In this document: one piece after another, positions 4,597 through 6,549 of the stretch
Position numbering within the stretch: the first letter of the stretch is position 1
Layout of the letters: every line of letters begins with the position of its first letter
Source: Bacteroidales bacterium
GTDB lineage: Bacteria > Bacteroidota > Bacteroidia > Bacteroidales > UBA7960
Assembly: GCA_007120675.1 (NCBI GenBank)
Contig: SKNE01000138.1
Location: 1-6,549, forward strand
DNA: 6,549 nucleotides
Direction of reading: 5' to 3'
Notes under the pieces: generated by a model
Databases searched by the model: none
What the model saw: the letters and a program-made list of their open reading frames with translations, nothing else
Told to the model about the DNA's origin: nothing
Program-made: the position numbers and the translations under genes

Positions 4597-5490
4597 ATGA
4601 AAAAAATTACAAAAGCAGCTATTCAAAAAATAAAAAATTCTATTTATAAAAACAAATATATCAATTTTATTTTAAAGAAAGATGATTATTATTCGATAAT
4701 TATGCGGCATGCCACAGCTCCTCCGATGAATATCGAAATTGATACGGATTCAGAAAATTTCTTAAGACTCTTGAGGCGTGTTGAAGACACGTGGTCAAAA
4801 CTCGGCAAAGAAGAAGTATACTGGTCAGTCATAACTGATAATAATTTTCGGGAAATTAATTTTGAAAAGAATAAAAATAAGTTTCTTGAGATGGGCGAAT
4901 GGGATGTTCAACGAATTAAAGCTGCGTTATCGCGTAGTGGCATCGCGTTTGAGAAAATAGATACAGCTCTTGATTTTGGGTGTGGCGTTGGCCGACTTTC
5001 AATTTCGATGGCGCAAAAAATAAAACATGTTACTGCTGTTGATATTTCGGAATCGCACCTTGATGCTGCGAATAAATTATGTAAGGAACTTAATATTAAT
5101 AATATAGAATTTAAAAAAATACAATCATTAGGTGATATTAAGGAACTTGGTGAGTTTGATCTTGTTTTTTCTCTTATTGTTTTACAGCACAACCCTCCGC
5201 CGATAATTGTTGAAATTATAAAATTACTTACATTTTGTGTGAAGCCTGGGGGGCATATCTACATACAAGTGCCAACATATTCGAAAGACTACAATTATTC
5301 TGTAAAAGATCATTTAAAGACAGAAGCAAAAGGGATGGAGATGCATGTAATACCTGAATATATTTTATACGACACATTATATAATTGTGGGATGAACATA
5401 TTGGAAGTTACGGAGGATGGTGCAGTAGGCGATTTGAACATGGTGTCAAAAGCCGTTTTGGCTAAAAAACGTAACTCCTTCTGTGATTGA
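4597..5490 (+). CDS. Class I SAM-dependent methyltransferase, C-terminus altered by IS66
   Basis: This 297-residue protein carries a clear methyltransferase core. What is seen: motif I ALDFGCGVGRLSISMA (124-139), TAVDISESHLDAA (146-158) with acidic Asp149, FDLVFSLIVLQHNPP (187-201), and VKPGGHIYIQVP (215-226). The final strand MVSKAVLAKK (282-291) is where this fold normally ends. A basic N-terminus (1-30) and the block ITDNNFREINFEKNKNKF (79-96) precede the core. The last residues, RNSFCD, appear to be encoded by the end of the inserted IS66 element, beginning at about 5471. The native tail is lost but the core looks complete, so activity may survive. Codon use is strongly AT-rich like the gene before it. 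The substrate is unknown; methylation of a glycan or lipid-linked sugar is an inference from the pairing. No terminator is seen, as the IS follows at once. Confidence 0.87.
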   Translation: MKKITKAAIQKIKNSIYKNKYINFILKKDDYYSIIMRHATAPPMNIEIDTDSENFLRLLRRVEDTWSKLGKEEVYWSVITDNNFREINFEKNKNKFLEMGEWDVQRIKAALSRSGIAFEKIDTALDFGCGVGRLSISMAQKIKHVTAVDISESHLDAANKLCKELNINNIEFKKIQSLGDIKELGEFDLVFSLIVLQHNPPPIIVEIIKLLTFCVKPGGHIYIQVPTYSKDYNYSVKDHLKTEAKGMEMHVIPEYILYDTLYNCGMNILEVTEDGAVGDLNMVSKAVLAKKRNSFCD

Positions 5491-6549
5491 CTTCAGGCCT
5501 TCTGGGGGACGGGCGTCAAGGGTGTCTTCGCGAGGCCACGCAGCGTGTCGAAGGCGGTGCGGCCAGCGATGCCTGCGGTGCTGGTGACCGACCGGTAGCT
5601 GGCGTGGACGCGGGCCCCCCATTCGGAGCGGAAGCCGCCGGTGACCTTCCGGAACACAACCGAAGGCCTGATCTCGCGTTCGGCGACGTTGTTGGTCGCA
5701 CTGACGCGGCGATCTTCGAGGAAGACGAAGAACTTGCTCCGCCATGCCTTCATCTGCCTCTGCAGTTTGCGTCCGGCAGGATGGGGCGCGGATTTCTCCA
5801 GGAGCCGGTCGAGCCGGTTGTCTGCCTTGATCCGATATTGCTGCAGCGTGCTGTCCTTCAGCTGTTCGCGTCGTCTTCCGACACGGATCGTCCAGGCCAG
5901 CAGTTTCGCGAGCGCCGGCGCGAAGACGTCGTCGCCGCTGTCGATGGCGAATTGGACGTCGCGCAGCACGTGGGCGAGACACACTTGATGGGCCGCCGCC
6001 ATCTCCTGCTGGCCGGCATACCGGTCCGAGATCCAGACGGCAGGCATGTGGCCGCCCATCGCCGCCTCGGCCACCGCCCGCGCCCGGCGCGGGGCGACCT
6101 CATGGAGGACGGCCTCGGGCGTGACGAACACCCAATGCCAATGCATGCGTCCGTTGATGCGGGTCGTGGTCTCGTCCGACCAGACAACCTCAGCGGTGCG
6201 GAGTTTTTCAAGGATTTCGGCGCGCTGGGCTTCGAGCGTGGTCTCCAGCCCGTGCAGGGCGTTGGCGATGGCGCCCTCAGAGATCTTCAACCCGAACAAC
6301 TCGGTCGCAAGCCGCGCCAGTCGCTCGAAACCAACGTGATGGCTATGGTGCAGATAGGCGAGCAGGGCGTGGATGTTGGGTCCGAACGGCGTTCCCGGGG
6401 TCATCCCCGCCGGTGGCGCGGCCCTGAAGCGCCTTCCACAGCTGCAACGTCCGCCATGAAGCTCGATGCGCGTGACGTGGGGCACGACCGGCGGAATATC
6501 GATATGGTCGTAACGCATGCGGCAGGTCTGCGTCAGGCCCGACACGTCC
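5471..6549 (-). mobile_element. IS66-family insertion sequence, partial (one end in window)
   Basis: The transposase is of IS66 type. Its stop codon (5493-5495) lies two bases from the methyltransferase stop, so the IS tip must lie inside the methyltransferase reading frame. GTAACTCC beginning at 5471 fits the GTAA start usual for IS66-family ends, 22 bases from the transposase stop. IS66 elements typically duplicate 8 bases, which would make 5463-5470 (TAAAAAAC) one copy; the other copy and the other end are beyond the window. The shift from AT-rich to GC-rich sequence at this point agrees. Confidence 0.65.
5493..6549 (-). CDS. IS66-family transposase (TnpC), 5' end beyond window
   Basis: This is a DDE transposase fragment of at least 350 residues; the frame runs open off the window edge, and the GTG at 6545 is probably internal. 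What is seen, counting from 6545: a cysteine-bearing segment with GGRCSCGRRF (31-40), like the zinc-finger region before the IS66 core; PAGMTPGTPFGPNIHALLAYLH (45-66 region); then VVWSDETTTR with Asp124, VWISDRYAG with Asp174, the CLAHVLRD motif (189-196), and NNVAEREIRP (285-294) with Glu289 as the likely catalytic glutamate. The C-terminal part is complete through its stop. Full IS66 TnpC is about 450-530 residues, so roughly 100 or more N-terminal residues lie outside. Accessory tnpA and tnpB, if present, would also be outside. No frameshift is seen, so it may be active. Confidence 0.93.
   Translation of the reverse strand, partial: DVSGLTQTCRMRYDHIDIPPVVPHVTRIELHGGRCSCGRRFRAAPPAGMTPGTPFGPNIHALLAYLHHSHHVGFERLARLATELFGLKISEGAIANALHGLETTLEAQRAEILEKLRTAEVVWSDETTTRINGRMHWHWVFVTPEAVLHEVAPRRARAVAEAAMGGHMPAVWISDRYAGQQEMAAAHQVCLAHVLRDVQFAIDSGDDVFAPALAKLLAWTIRVGRRREQLKDSTLQQYRIKADNRLDRLLEKSAPHPAGRKLQRQMKAWRSKFFVFLEDRRVSATNNVAEREIRPSVVFRKVTGGFRSEWGARVHASYRSVTSTAGIAGRTAFDTLRGLAKTPLTPVPQKA

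Noticed and set aside
4286..5192. Minus-strand frames opposite the methyltransferases (4286-4591, 4908-5192)
   Set aside because: They are antisense to genes with clear methyltransferase motifs.
5446..6339. Other frames across the transposase, including a 178-residue minus frame
   Set aside because: They are arginine-rich shadows of the IS66 transposase frame, which alone carries the DDE motifs.
1..6549. CRISPR array, tRNA, rRNA or iterons
   Set aside because: I saw no regularly spaced direct repeats, no tRNA-like cloverleaf and no rRNA segments on either strand.

Overview
The window looks like accessory DNA, probably plasmid-borne, from a GC-rich alphaproteobacterium. An acetic-acid-bacterium-type host (Acetobacteraceae) is my best guess. 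That guess rests on the high-GC codon use of the flanking genes and on the gene mix: a CcdAB toxin-antitoxin pair, a small serine recombinase, a WGR-domain protein, a plasmid-type winged-helix protein and an IS66-family transposase. No rRNA, tRNA or core gene is present to fix the taxon.

Left part (1-1536, plus strand): a maintenance cassette. ccdA and ccdB overlap by one base. After a promoter embedded in a 9-bp inverted repeat comes a resolvase/invertase, followed three bases later by a small WGR-domain gene. The likely joint role is plasmid stability: killing of plasmid-free cells plus multimer resolution. The role of the WGR protein is unknown.

Middle (1537-3600): 1537-2195 has no intact gene but holds GC3-rich open segments on the minus strand in shifting frames, suggesting a decayed gene. 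2196-2951 (minus) encodes a winged-helix protein of a type common on alphaproteobacterial plasmids. Beyond its start lie three consecutive hairpins (3004-3079), the last resembling a plus-strand intrinsic terminator. The stretch 3083-3600 has no convincing gene. It becomes AT-rich from about 3170 and holds further palindromes.

Right part (3600-5490, plus strand): an AT-rich island with two adjacent class I SAM-dependent methyltransferases, 21 bases apart and apparently one operon, with a recognisable promoter and a palindrome in the leader. Composition contrasts sharply with both flanks, so it was probably acquired separately. The proteins resemble methyltransferases from surface-glycan loci, but no glycosyltransferase lies in the window.

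Right edge (about 5471-6549, minus strand): an IS66-family element, cut by the window end, whose terminus appears to lie inside the last codons of the second methyltransferase. The element would then supply that gene's final residues and stop codon. I see no wholly new system. The most notable points are the IS-made C-terminus, the hairpin cluster and the orphan methyltransferase pair.
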